In this document: piece by piece, positions 27,004-34,585 of the stretch
How the letters are laid out: every line of letters begins with the position of its first letter
Numbering within the stretch: position 1 is the first letter of the stretch
DNA from: Streptomyces turgidiscabies Car8
GTDB lineage: Bacteria; Actinomycetota; Actinomycetes; Streptomycetales; Streptomycetaceae
Assembly (NCBI RefSeq): GCF_000331005.1
Contig: NZ_AEJB01000343.1
Location: 1-64,000 of the forward strand
Direction: 5' to 3'
DNA length: 64,000 bases
Notes under the pieces: generated by a model
What the model was told of the DNA's origin: nothing
The model's database searches: none
Seen by the model: only the letters and a program-made list of their open reading frames with translations
Program-made: the position numbers and the translations under genes

Positions 27004-28338
27004 ATGTCCTCCGCTGAGTCCCCCGAATCGGCATCCGCCCGCATCATCGCCCTGGACGTCCTCGACGTACGCTTCCCGACGTCGGAGCATCTGGACGGTT
27101 CGGACGCGATGAACCCCGAGCCCGACTACTCGGCCGCCTACGTGGTCCTGCGCACCGACGCCGGCGACGGGCTGGAGGGCCACGCCCTGGCCTTCACCAC
27201 GGGCCGCGGCAACGACGTCCAGGCCGCCGCCATCGCGGCCCTCGCCCCGCACGTCGTCGGCCTGTCGGTGCAGGAGGTGTGCGCCGACCTCGGCGCGTTC
27301 TCCCGCTCCCTGGTCCACGATCCCCAACTGCGCTGGCTCGGACCGGAGAAGGGCGCCATCCACATGGCGACCGGCGCCGTCGTCAACGCCGCCTGGGACC
27401 TCGCGGCCAAGCGCGCCGGAAAGCCCGTCTGGCGCTTCCTCGGCGAGATGTCGCCCGAGGAACTGGTCGCCCAGGTCGACTTCCGCTGGCTCAGCGACGC
27501 CCTCACCCCCGAAGAGGCGCTGGAGATCCTGAAGCGTGCCGAACCCGGCCGCGCGGAACGCATCGCCCGCCTCCTGGACCGCGGTTACCCCGCCTACACC
27601 ACCACCCCCGGCTGGCTCGGCTACTCCGACGAGAAGCTCGCCCGCCTGGCCCGCGAAGCGGTCGCGGACGGCTTCACCCAGATCAAGCTGAAGGTCGGCG
27701 CGTCCCTGGAGGACGACATACGGCGCATGCGCGCCGCCCGTGAGGCCGTCGGGCCCGGTATCCGCATCGCCGTGGACGCCAACCAGAGATGGGACGTCCA
27801 GCCCGCGATCGACTGGATGCGCGAACTGGCCCCCTACGACCCGTACTGGATCGAGGAGCCCACCTCCCCCGACGACATCCTCGGCCACGCCGCCGTCCGC
27901 GAGGCCCTCACCCCCATCAAGGTCGCCACCGGCGAACACATCGCCAACCGGGTCGTCTTCAAGCAGCTCCTCCAGGCCGGCTCCGTGGACATCGTCCAGA
28001 TCGACTCCGCCCGGGTCGGCGGCGTCAACGAGAACCTCGCCATCCTGCTGCTCGCCGCGAAGTTCGGGGTGCCCGTCTGCCCGCACGCCGGCGGAGTCGG
28101 CCTGTGCGAGATGGTCCAGCACCTGTCCATGTTCGACTACATCGCCGTCTCCGGCACGACCGAGGACCGCGTCATCGAGTACGTCGACCACCTGCACGAA
28201 CACTTCGTCGACCCGGTGCGCATCGCCGACGGCCACTACCTCGCGCCCACCCTCCCCGGACTCAGCGCCCAGATGCACCCCGAGTCCCTCAAGGAGTACA
28301 CGTACCCCGACGGCCCGGTCTGGGCCGCGCGTCTCTGA
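27004..28338 (+). CDS. L-fuconate dehydratase (enolase superfamily)
   Basis: 444 residues. The N-terminal capping domain includes [20 protein letters not shown], a stretch characteristic of L-fuconate dehydratases. The barrel carries the KxK pair in IKLKVG, the metal ligands in [17 protein letters not shown] and ATGEH, and the catalytic His in [15 protein letters not shown]. It converts L-fuconate to 2-keto-3-deoxy-L-fuconate in the non-phosphorylating L-fucose pathway. A GGAG lies close before the ATG. It is the clearest marker that the preceding transporter and the following enzymes handle L-fucose or a stereochemically related sugar. Confidence 0.93.
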   Translation: MSSAESPESASARIIALDVLDVRFPTSEHLDGSDAMNPEPDYSAAYVVLRTDAGDGLEGHALAFTTGRGNDVQAAAIAALAPHVVGLSVQEVCADLGAFSRSLVHDPQLRWLGPEKGAIHMATGAVVNAAWDLAAKRAGKPVWRFLGEMSPEELVAQVDFRWLSDALTPEEALEILKRAEPGRAERIARLLDRGYPAYTTTPGWLGYSDEKLARLAREAVADGFTQIKLKVGASLEDDIRRMRAAREAVGPGIRIAVDANQRWDVQPAIDWMRELAPYDPYWIEEPTSPDDILGHAAVREALTPIKVATGEHIANRVVFKQLLQAGSVDIVQIDSARVGGVNENLAILLLAAKFGVPVCPHAGGVGLCEMVQHLSMFDYIAVSGTTEDRVIEYVDHLHEHFVDPVRIADGHYLAPTLPGLSAQMHPESLKEYTYPDGPVWAARL

Positions 28339-28379
28339 CACCCGGCGGCTGGTGGACAGCGCCGCTGTCGTCCGGCGCG

Positions 28380-28610
28380 TCACGTCCGCGCCGGAGAGGA
28401 GCGAGGCCACTGGTGGTCGGAGTTGATGATGTTCGCCTCCGACCGGCCGGTCCGCGCCCTCGCGGGCGGCTGTTGCCGCTGGGCCGCCACCGTGGAGGAA
28501 CTGGCTCGGGTGACTGCGCCACCGCCGAGACCGACGCGATGCTCTCCGTCACCGCGGCCGGCTTCTGCCGTCTCGCCTCCCCCGAGCACCAATGCCGTAG
28601 ACGCCGTCGG
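28380..28610 (+). pseudogene. C-terminal remnant of a fuconolactonase-type amidohydrolase
   Basis: The gap of about 360 bases between the dehydratase and the mutarotase is not empty. One frame reads MMFASDRPVRALAG then RWAATVEELAR, resembling the FGSDWPV metal-site region and the helix that follows in amidohydrolase_2 proteins such as L-fucono-1,5-lactonase. The expected final helix then appears in another frame as ATAETDAMLSVTAAGFCRLA. The N-terminal two-thirds is absent, the Trp of SDWP is Arg, and a frameshift lies near 28510. A lactonase gene once stood here, exactly where the pathway needs one. Confidence 0.6.
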
Positions 28611-28697
28611 GCCCGTCGGGAGACTCCCATTCACCCCAACCCCAACCTCCCGAACTCCCCGACACGTCGCAAGATCCGTCCAGAAGGCGAGAACACC

Positions 28698-29135
28698 GTG
28701 CTCCTGACCGAGCTGCTGCACCCCGGAATCCTCGAAGCGCTGGCCGGAGCCGGCCATGGCGCCCGGGTGCTGCTCGCCGACGGCCACTACCCCGCGAGCA
28801 CGGCCACCGGCGAACGCGCCCGCACCGTCCATCTGAACCTGGCACCGGGCCTGCTGGACGTCACCAGCGTGCTCGACGTCCTGTTGACCGCCCTGCCTGT
28901 CGAGTCGGCCCACGTGATGGTGCCACCCGAGGGCGAGCCGGAGCCGCCGGCCATCGCCGAGTACCGCGCCCGACTGGCACCCGTCCCGGTCGGGACACTC
29001 GGCCGCTTCGAGTTCTACGACGCCGCCCGCTCCCCAGACCTGGCACTGGCGATCGTCACCGCCGACATCCGTACCTACGCGAACCTGCTGCTGACCATCG
29101 GCGTCCGCGCAGAAGGGACCCTGAGCACACGATGA
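28698..29135 (+). CDS. fucU: RbsD/FucU-family sugar mutarotase, probably for L-fucose
   Basis: 145 residues from a GTG at 28698 with GAAGGCGAG upstream; I chose it because the family's N-terminus (LLTELLHPGILEALAGAGHG) begins there. The fold markers LLADGHYPAST, LDVTSVLDVLLTALPVES and the C-terminal RTYANLLLTIGV are typical. These small proteins speed interconversion of the alpha and beta anomers of L-fucose or related sugars, feeding the anomer-specific first enzyme. The stop overlaps the start of the next gene (ATGA), the first of four coupled junctions. Confidence 0.88.
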   Translation: MLLTELLHPGILEALAGAGHGARVLLADGHYPASTATGERARTVHLNLAPGLLDVTSVLDVLLTALPVESAHVMVPPEGEPEPPAIAEYRARLAPVPVGTLGRFEFYDAARSPDLALAIVTADIRTYANLLLTIGVRAEGTLSTR

Positions 29136-30175
29136 CCCTCGCCGTCCGCTACACCGCCGCCCGCACCCTGGACACCGCTCCCACCGGGACTCCCGTCCCC
29201 GGTCCGGGCGAGGTGGAACTGGCCCCCGCCTACGTCGGGATCTGCGGCACCGACCTGCACATCTTCCACGGTGACATGGACGCACGCGTCCACGCGCCCG
29301 CCGTCATCGGACACGAGATGTCCGGCCGCGTCGTGCGCGTCGGAGCAGAGGTGGAGGGCTGGGCGCCCGGTGACGCGGTCACCGTGATGCCCCTGCGCTG
29401 GGACAACACCTGCCCCGCCTGCCGTGCCGGCCACCAACACATCTGCCAGCACCTCGACTTCATCGGCATCGACTCCCCCGGCGCCATGCAACAACGCTGG
29501 ACCGTCCCCGCCACCACCCTCATCCGTCTCCCCGACACCCTCCCCCTCGACCGGGCGGCCCTCGTAGAACCCACCGCCGTCGCCGTCCACGACGTCGGCC
29601 GCGCCCAGGTCACCGACGGCGACAAGGTTGTCGTGGTCGGCGGCGGACCCGTCGGCATCCTCATCGCCCTCGTCGCACGCAATGCTGGAGCCGACGTGCG
29701 GGTGGTGGAACTCAGCCCCCACCGGCGCGCCGTCGCCGAGGAGTTGGGGCTGACCACCTGGGACCCCGCCGCCGTCGACGTGCCCGAGCTGGTAGGTGAG
29801 TGGACCGGGGACGCGGGCGCGGACGTCGCCTTCGAGGTGTCCGGTGCGGCAGGCGGAGTGGACACCGCCGTCGATGTGCTGGGCGTGCGCGGCCGGCTGT
29901 GCCTCGTCGCCATTCACCCCCGGCCCCGCGAGATCAACCTCCACCGCTTCTTCTGGCGCGAACTCACCCTTATCGGCGCCCGGTTGTACGACCGCACCGA
30001 CTTCGAGAAGGCCGTGACGCTCGTCGCCGACGGCACCATCCCCGCCGAGCGGCTGATCAGCAAGGTCGTCCCGCTCACCGAGGCACCCGCCGCCTTCGAA
30101 GCTCTCGAAGCGGGCGGCGACGTCATGAAGATCCTCGTCGACTGCACCGAGCACACCAACGGAGCCACCGCATGA
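29132..30175 (+). CDS. Zinc-dependent medium-chain alcohol/polyol dehydrogenase
   Basis: 347 residues of the threonine/sorbitol dehydrogenase type. Catalytic zinc ligands are visible in GICGTDLHIFHG and the GHEMSGRV block; a structural-zinc cluster is partial, with NTCPACRAGHQHIC. The NAD-binding Rossmann motif is VVVVGGGPVGILIA near residue 168. The substrate is not evident; L-galactonate or another sugar acid or sugar alcohol in the same pathway is plausible. It starts inside the stop of the mutarotase gene and its own stop overlaps the SDR start. Confidence 0.85.
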   Translation: MTLAVRYTAARTLDTAPTGTPVPGPGEVELAPAYVGICGTDLHIFHGDMDARVHAPAVIGHEMSGRVVRVGAEVEGWAPGDAVTVMPLRWDNTCPACRAGHQHICQHLDFIGIDSPGAMQQRWTVPATTLIRLPDTLPLDRAALVEPTAVAVHDVGRAQVTDGDKVVVVGGGPVGILIALVARNAGADVRVVELSPHRRAVAEELGLTTWDPAAVDVPELVGEWTGDAGADVAFEVSGAAGGVDTAVDVLGVRGRLCLVAIHPRPREINLHRFFWRELTLIGARLYDRTDFEKAVTLVADGTIPAERLISKVVPLTEAPAAFEALEAGGDVMKILVDCTEHTNGATA

Positions 30176-30933
30176 ACGCCTTCGACCTCACCGGGAAACT
30201 CGCCGTCGTCACCGGCGCCCGACGCGGCATCGGCCACGCCATGGCCCGCGCCCTCGCCCAGGCCGGCGCGGACATCATCGGCGTCAGCGCCAACCTGGAA
30301 CACTCCGGCAGTGACGTGGAGAAAGACGTCACCGCAGCGGGCCGTACGTTCGAGGCGATCCGCACCGACTTCGCCGACCCCGACGCCGTACGAACTCTCG
30401 GCGCCGACCTCGCCGCACGCACGCGCCCCGTCGACATCCTCGTCAACAACGCCGGCACCATCCGCCGCACCCCGGCAGCCGAACACACCGACACAGACTG
30501 GGAGTTGGTTCTTCAGGTCAACCTCACCGCCCAGTTCACCCTCACCCGGGCCGTCGGCGCGGCCATGGTGACCCGGGGTCACGGAAAAATCATTTTCACC
30601 GCGTCGCTGCTCAGCTTCCAGGGCGGCGTCACCGTCCCCGGCTACACCGCCGCCAAGCACGGCATCACCGGACTCACCAAAGCCTTGGCCAACGAGTGGG
30701 CTCCGCACGGCGTCAACGTCAACGCCATCGCCCCCGGCTACATCGCCACCGACAACACCCAAGCCCTGCAAGACGATCCGGCACGCAGTCAGGCGATCCT
30801 GGAGCGCATCCCGGCCGGCCGCTGGGGCAACGCCGACGACCTGGCGGGCGCGACCGTCTTCCTCGCCTCCGACGCCGCCTCCTACATCCACGGCACCACC
30901 CTCCCCGTCGACGGGGGATGGCTCGGCCGATGA
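30172..30933 (+). CDS. KduD-like short-chain dehydrogenase
   Basis: 253 residues. The Rossmann motif VTGARRGIGHAMARALA, the NNAG motif and the catalytic Ser/Tyr/Lys (FTASLLSFQGGVTVPGYTAA with following K) are complete. Overall similarity is to KduD, which interconverts 2,5-diketo-3-deoxygluconate and 2-keto-3-deoxy-D-gluconate. In L-fucose pathways a similar SDR oxidises 2-keto-3-deoxy-L-fuconate, so both roles are possible. Its ends overlap the neighbouring genes by four bases on each side. Confidence 0.87.
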   Translation: MNAFDLTGKLAVVTGARRGIGHAMARALAQAGADIIGVSANLEHSGSDVEKDVTAAGRTFEAIRTDFADPDAVRTLGADLAARTRPVDILVNNAGTIRRTPAAEHTDTDWELVLQVNLTAQFTLTRAVGAAMVTRGHGKIIFTASLLSFQGGVTVPGYTAAKHGITGLTKALANEWAPHGVNVNAIAPGYIATDNTQALQDDPARSQAILERIPAGRWGNADDLAGATVFLASDAASYIHGTTLPVDGGWLGR

Positions 30934-31565
30934 ACGACACCAGCAGACTGGCCTCCACCCTCGGGGGCGCCCGGCTGATACCCGTACTGTCTGTGCCGGA
31001 CACCGCCAGCGCCGCCCCACTGGCCGAGGCGCTCGCAGCAGGCGGCGCCACCTGCGCCGAGGTCACCTTCCGCACCCCCGGCGCCGAGCAGGTACTCAAG
31101 ACGATGGCCGCCCATGGCGGACTCGCCGTCGGCGCCGGCACCGTCCTCACCGCCGAACAGGTAGAACGGGCCGTGGCAGCAGGAGCCCGCTTCATCGTCT
31201 CTCCCGGCTACGACGACGAAGTCGTCGCCAAATGCCGGGAGTTGGGGATTCCGGTAGTCCCTGGTATCGCCACCGCGACCGAGCTGATGCGGGCGTTGGC
31301 AGCCGGCCTGGAGACCGTGAAACTCTTCCCGGCCGAGCCGCTCGGCGGCCTGCGGACACTGCGCGCACTCGCCGCGCCCTTCCCCCACATGCGCTTCGTA
31401 CCGACCGGTGGGATCAACGCCTCCCGCCTGACCGCCTACCTCGCCGAGCCCTCGGTCCTCGCCGTCGGCGGCAGCTGGATGGCCACCCCCACCCACCTGG
31501 AAGAAGGCGACTACGAGGAGATCCGCCGGCTCACCGCCGAAGCCACGGAAAGGAGCACGCTGTGA
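30930..31565 (+). CDS. KDPG/KHG-type aldolase
   Basis: 211 residues. The class I aldolase signature is present: RLIPVLSVPD, AEVTFRTPGAEQVLK, the PGIATATELMRAL loop and TVKLFPAE with the Schiff-base Lys, then the phosphate-loop region VPTGGINASRL. It splits 2-keto-3-deoxy sugar acids or their 6-phosphates to pyruvate plus an aldehyde. Its neighbour is a PfkB-type kinase, the usual partner for 2-keto-3-deoxy-6-phosphogluconate. It is translationally coupled on both sides. Confidence 0.9.
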   Translation: MNDTSRLASTLGGARLIPVLSVPDTASAAPLAEALAAGGATCAEVTFRTPGAEQVLKTMAAHGGLAVGAGTVLTAEQVERAVAAGARFIVSPGYDDEVVAKCRELGIPVVPGIATATELMRALAAGLETVKLFPAEPLGGLRTLRALAAPFPHMRFVPTGGINASRLTAYLAEPSVLAVGGSWMATPTHLEEGDYEEIRRLTAEATERSTL

Positions 31566-32608
31566 CCGCGACGACCGATGTGATCGCCCTCGGCGAGGTC
31601 ATGCTCCGCTTCGACCCCGGTGAAGGACGCATCCGCACCACCCGCACCTTCCACGTCTGGGAAGGTGGCGGCGAATACAACGTCATCCGCGGCCTACGCC
31701 GCTGCTTCGGCCTGCGCACCGCCATCGTCACCGCTCTCACGGACAACCCCGTCGGCCACCTCGTCGAAGACCTCATCCTCCAAGGCGGCGTCGACACCAC
31801 CCACATCCGCTGGACACCCCCCAACCACGACGGCCACACCACCCGCAACGGACTCAACTTCGTCGAACGCGGCTACGGCATCCGTGGTGCCCTCGGCGTC
31901 AGCGACCGCACCCACACGGCCACCTCCCGACTCCGCAAGGGCGACATCGACTGGGACACCCTCTTCACCAGCGGCGTCCGCTGGTTCCACACCGGCGGCA
32001 TCTTCGCCGCCCTCTCGGAGACCACCTTCGACGTCGCCGACGAAGCCATGACAGCCGCACGCCGCCACGGCATCACCGTCTCCTACGACCCCAACTACCG
32101 CCCCAGCCTCTGGACCGACCGAGGCGGCCCCGACGCCGCCCGCGAAGTCGACCTGCGCCTGGCCCGCCACGCCGACGTGGTGGTCGGCGCCCTGGGCCTT
32201 GCCGGGACAAGCCCAGGGGCACAGCGCATCAGCACCGACGAAGTCCCGGACGCGTTCGCCGACATCGCGAGCAGACTGCCCGCCGCCAAGGTACTGGCCA
32301 CAACACTGCGCGAAGTCCCTTCGGCCGGAGTCAACGACTGGTCCTCCGCCGCCTGGTCGGCGGAGACCGGCTGCATCACCGGCCCGCGCATGACCGGCCT
32401 GCACGTTCTGGACCGCATCGGCTCCGGCGACAGCTTCGCCGCCGGACTCATCCACGGCCTGCTCACGAACGTGGGACTGGAACGCGCCCTCGCCTACGGC
32501 ACCGCCCACGGCGCCCTCGCCATGACCACCCCCGGCGACACCAGCATGGCCACACTCACCGAAGTCGAAGCACTCATGGCAGGTGGCACCGCAGCCGTCA
32601 GCCGCTGA
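31562..32608 (+). CDS. PfkB-family sugar-acid kinase (2-keto-3-deoxygluconate kinase-like)
   Basis: 348 residues from a GTG at 31562 that overlaps the aldolase stop (GTGA). The N-terminal LGEVMLRFDPGEGR and GGGEYNVIRGLRR resemble KDG kinases, and the catalytic PfkB signature DRIGSGDSFAAGLIHGL carries the base Asp. It would phosphorylate 2-keto-3-deoxygluconate or -galactonate for the adjacent aldolase. A 6-deoxy compound such as 2-keto-3-deoxy-L-fuconate has no 6-hydroxyl to accept phosphate, so this enzyme implies a second substrate for the operon. Confidence 0.87.
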   Translation: MTATTDVIALGEVMLRFDPGEGRIRTTRTFHVWEGGGEYNVIRGLRRCFGLRTAIVTALTDNPVGHLVEDLILQGGVDTTHIRWTPPNHDGHTTRNGLNFVERGYGIRGALGVSDRTHTATSRLRKGDIDWDTLFTSGVRWFHTGGIFAALSETTFDVADEAMTAARRHGITVSYDPNYRPSLWTDRGGPDAAREVDLRLARHADVVVGALGLAGTSPGAQRISTDEVPDAFADIASRLPAAKVLATTLREVPSAGVNDWSSAAWSAETGCITGPRMTGLHVLDRIGSGDSFAAGLIHGLLTNVGLERALAYGTAHGALAMTTPGDTSMATLTEVEALMAGGTAAVSR

Positions 32609-32634
32609 CCCGTCTCACCATCCGTACTCGCACG

Positions 32635-32682
32635 CAGTCGCAGTCGCAGTCGCAGTCGCAGTCGCAGTCGCAGTCGCAGTCG
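32635..32682 (+). repeat. Eight perfect tandem copies of the hexamer CAGTCG
   Basis: A pure microsatellite of 48 bases lies in the 86-base gap between the kinase stop and the aldo-keto reductase start, ending two bases before that gene's AAGGAG ribosome-binding site. It is outside both reading frames. Copy-number change would alter spacing or mRNA structure rather than frame. Confidence 0.95.
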
Positions 32683-32694
32683 CAAGGAGCACAG

Positions 32695-33723
32695 TTGAGA
32701 CATCGGAGCATTGTGCGTCGGAACATCACGGACACCTCTGTCGAACTCACCGAGATCGGCTTCGGGGCCTCCGTCATCGGCAACCTCTACCGGACCACCT
32801 CGGCCGAGGACGCGGCCGCCGCGATCGAGGCAGCCTGGGACGCCGGCATCCGTTACTTCGACACGGCCCCCCACTACGGCCTGGGCCTGTCCGAACGCAG
32901 GCTGGGCGCGGCGCTACGGCACCGACCCCGTACCGAGTACGTCGTCTCCTCCAAGGTCGGCCGCCTCCTCGTCCCCAACGAGCACCCGCAGGGCGTCGAC
33001 AGTGAGGGCTTCGTCGTACGGGACGACCTGCGCCGCCAGTGGGACTTCAGCAGGGACGGGGTCCTGCGTTCCATCGAGGCCACGTTGGAGCGGACGGGCC
33101 TGGACCGCCTCGACGTCGTCTACCTCCACGACCCCGACGACCACTGGCAACAAGCCGCAGACGAAGCCATGCCCACCCTCGCCGAACTCCGCGACCAAGG
33201 TGTCATCGGTGCCATCGGCGCAGGCATGAACCAAACACCCATGCTCACCCGCTTCCTCCACGAAACCGCCGCCGACATCGTCATGCTCGCCGGCCGCTAC
33301 ACCCTCCTCGACCAATCCGCACTCGACGACGTACTGCCCACCGCCCGACAACACGGCAAAAGCGTCGTCGCCGTCGGCGTCTTCAACTCGGGACTCCTCT
33401 CCCGCGACCAGCCCACCGACGGCATGAAGTACGACTACCGGGAAGCCCCGCCCGCTCTCGTCACCCGGGCCCGGGCGATCGCCGACGTCTGCTCGGCCTT
33501 CGGGACAACGCTGCCCGCCGCCGCCATCGCCTTTCCCCGCACCCATCCCAGTATCATCAATGTCACTCTCGGAATGCGGACTCAGGAACAGGTCGGACGA
33601 AACATGGAACTCCACGGGCGGCCCGTCCCCGGAGGCCTCTGGGACGAACTCCGCGCCCAGGGGCTGATCCGATCGGACGTACCCGGTGCCGACGGCCGGG
33701 GAAGGAGCACGCAGTGTCCCTGA
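32695..33723 (+). CDS. Aldo-keto reductase, L-fucose (D-threo-aldose 1-) dehydrogenase-like
   Basis: 342 residues from a TTG at 32695, five bases after AAGGAG; a GTG at 32713 is the alternative. The catalytic Tyr lies in RYFDTAPHYGLGLSERRLG, with the Asp of DTAP and the Lys of SSKVGRLL completing the tetrad. The GLGLSERRLG block and overall layout match NAD(P)-dependent L-fucose dehydrogenases, which oxidise C1 to the lactone. It would catalyse the first step of the L-fucose pathway in this operon. The stop overlaps the regulator gene by ten bases. Control may be affected by the hexamer array just upstream. Confidence 0.87.
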   Translation: MRHRSIVRRNITDTSVELTEIGFGASVIGNLYRTTSAEDAAAAIEAAWDAGIRYFDTAPHYGLGLSERRLGAALRHRPRTEYVVSSKVGRLLVPNEHPQGVDSEGFVVRDDLRRQWDFSRDGVLRSIEATLERTGLDRLDVVYLHDPDDHWQQAADEAMPTLAELRDQGVIGAIGAGMNQTPMLTRFLHETAADIVMLAGRYTLLDQSALDDVLPTARQHGKSVVAVGVFNSGLLSRDQPTDGMKYDYREAPPALVTRARAIADVCSAFGTTLPAAAIAFPRTHPSIINVTLGMRTQEQVGRNMELHGRPVPGGLWDELRAQGLIRSDVPGADGRGRSTQCP

Positions 33724-34436
33724 CGGACAAAGCCATCGAACAGATCCGCGAGCTGATCCGGACCGGCGCACTGCCACCGGGATCCAAACTCCCCCCGGAG
33801 CCGGATCTGGCCGCCCAGCTGGGCCTGTCCCGCAATCTCGCGCGCGAGGCGGTCAAGGCACTGGCGGTCGCCCGAATCCTGGAGGTCCGCCGGGGCGACG
33901 GCACCTACGTCACCAGTCTCCAGCCCAGCCTGCTCCTGGAGGGACTGGGTGGGGCGGTGGAACTGCTGCAGGGCGACTCCGCCGTGCTGCAGGACCTCAT
34001 GGAGGTACGGCGGCTCCTCGAACCGGCCGCCACCGCACTGGCCGCCACACGCATCTCCGACGACCAGCTGGTCGAGGTCAAAAGCCACTTGGACGCCATG
34101 CGTGAGGCCCGCGACGATGTCGAACTGCTCAACGCGCACGACGCGGCCTTCCACCGCGCGGTCGTCGCCGCGACAGGCAACGAAACCCTGCTCACCCTGC
34201 TGGAGGGCGTCTCCGGCCGGACTCTGCGCGCACGGATCTGGCGTGGCCTGGTCGACGACCAGGCGGCGGCCCGCACTCTCGCCGAGCACGAGGCGATCTA
34301 CGCGGCACTCACCACACGCGACGCCGCCCTCAGCCAGGCCGCCGCGCTGCTGCACGTCAGCAACACCGCGCAGGCGCTGAAGGAGCACCTGCGCGTCAAC
34401 CAGCCCCTCCCCCACGAAGTGGCCACACAGAAGTAG
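33714..34436 (+). CDS. GntR-family (FadR subfamily) regulator of the sugar operon
   Basis: 240 residues from a GTG at 33714, with GAAGGAG six bases upstream. The winged helix-turn-helix (about 1-70) contains GALPPGSKLPPEPDLAAQLG, then SRNLAREAVKAL and RRGDGTYVTS. The all-helical FCD effector domain (about 85-225) has EVRRLLEPAATALAATR and the metal-type ligands in NAHDAAFHRAVVAATGN and LAEHEAIYAAL. It is the last gene of the series and overlaps the reductase. It probably represses the catabolic operon and perhaps the fucosidases, responding to a sugar-acid intermediate. Confidence 0.9.
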   Translation: MSLTDKAIEQIRELIRTGALPPGSKLPPEPDLAAQLGLSRNLAREAVKALAVARILEVRRGDGTYVTSLQPSLLLEGLGGAVELLQGDSAVLQDLMEVRRLLEPAATALAATRISDDQLVEVKSHLDAMREARDDVELLNAHDAAFHRAVVAATGNETLLTLLEGVSGRTLRARIWRGLVDDQAAARTLAEHEAIYAALTTRDAALSQAAALLHVSNTAQALKEHLRVNQPLPHEVATQK

Positions 34437-34585
34437 GCGACCACTCCTCGTCTGTGCGGAACTCGGGCGAGGATGAACGCAGGAGATATTGACGATCCCT
34501 GTGAGGCTCCTATGTCGCTCGTCGGCTCACGGTGGTTCGGGAGTTTCGAAGCCCAGCCCGGGGCGGGCCGGGGGCCGGGCTTCGG

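Noticed and set aside
32635..32682. Possible CRISPR array
   Set aside because: The repeats are contiguous hexamers with no spacers; no cas genes are present.
32583..33005. Frame with a (Val-Ala)n tract over the hexamer array
   Set aside because: The tract is only the translation of CAGTCG repeats in one of three frames, and the rest is out of frame with the aldo-keto reductase.
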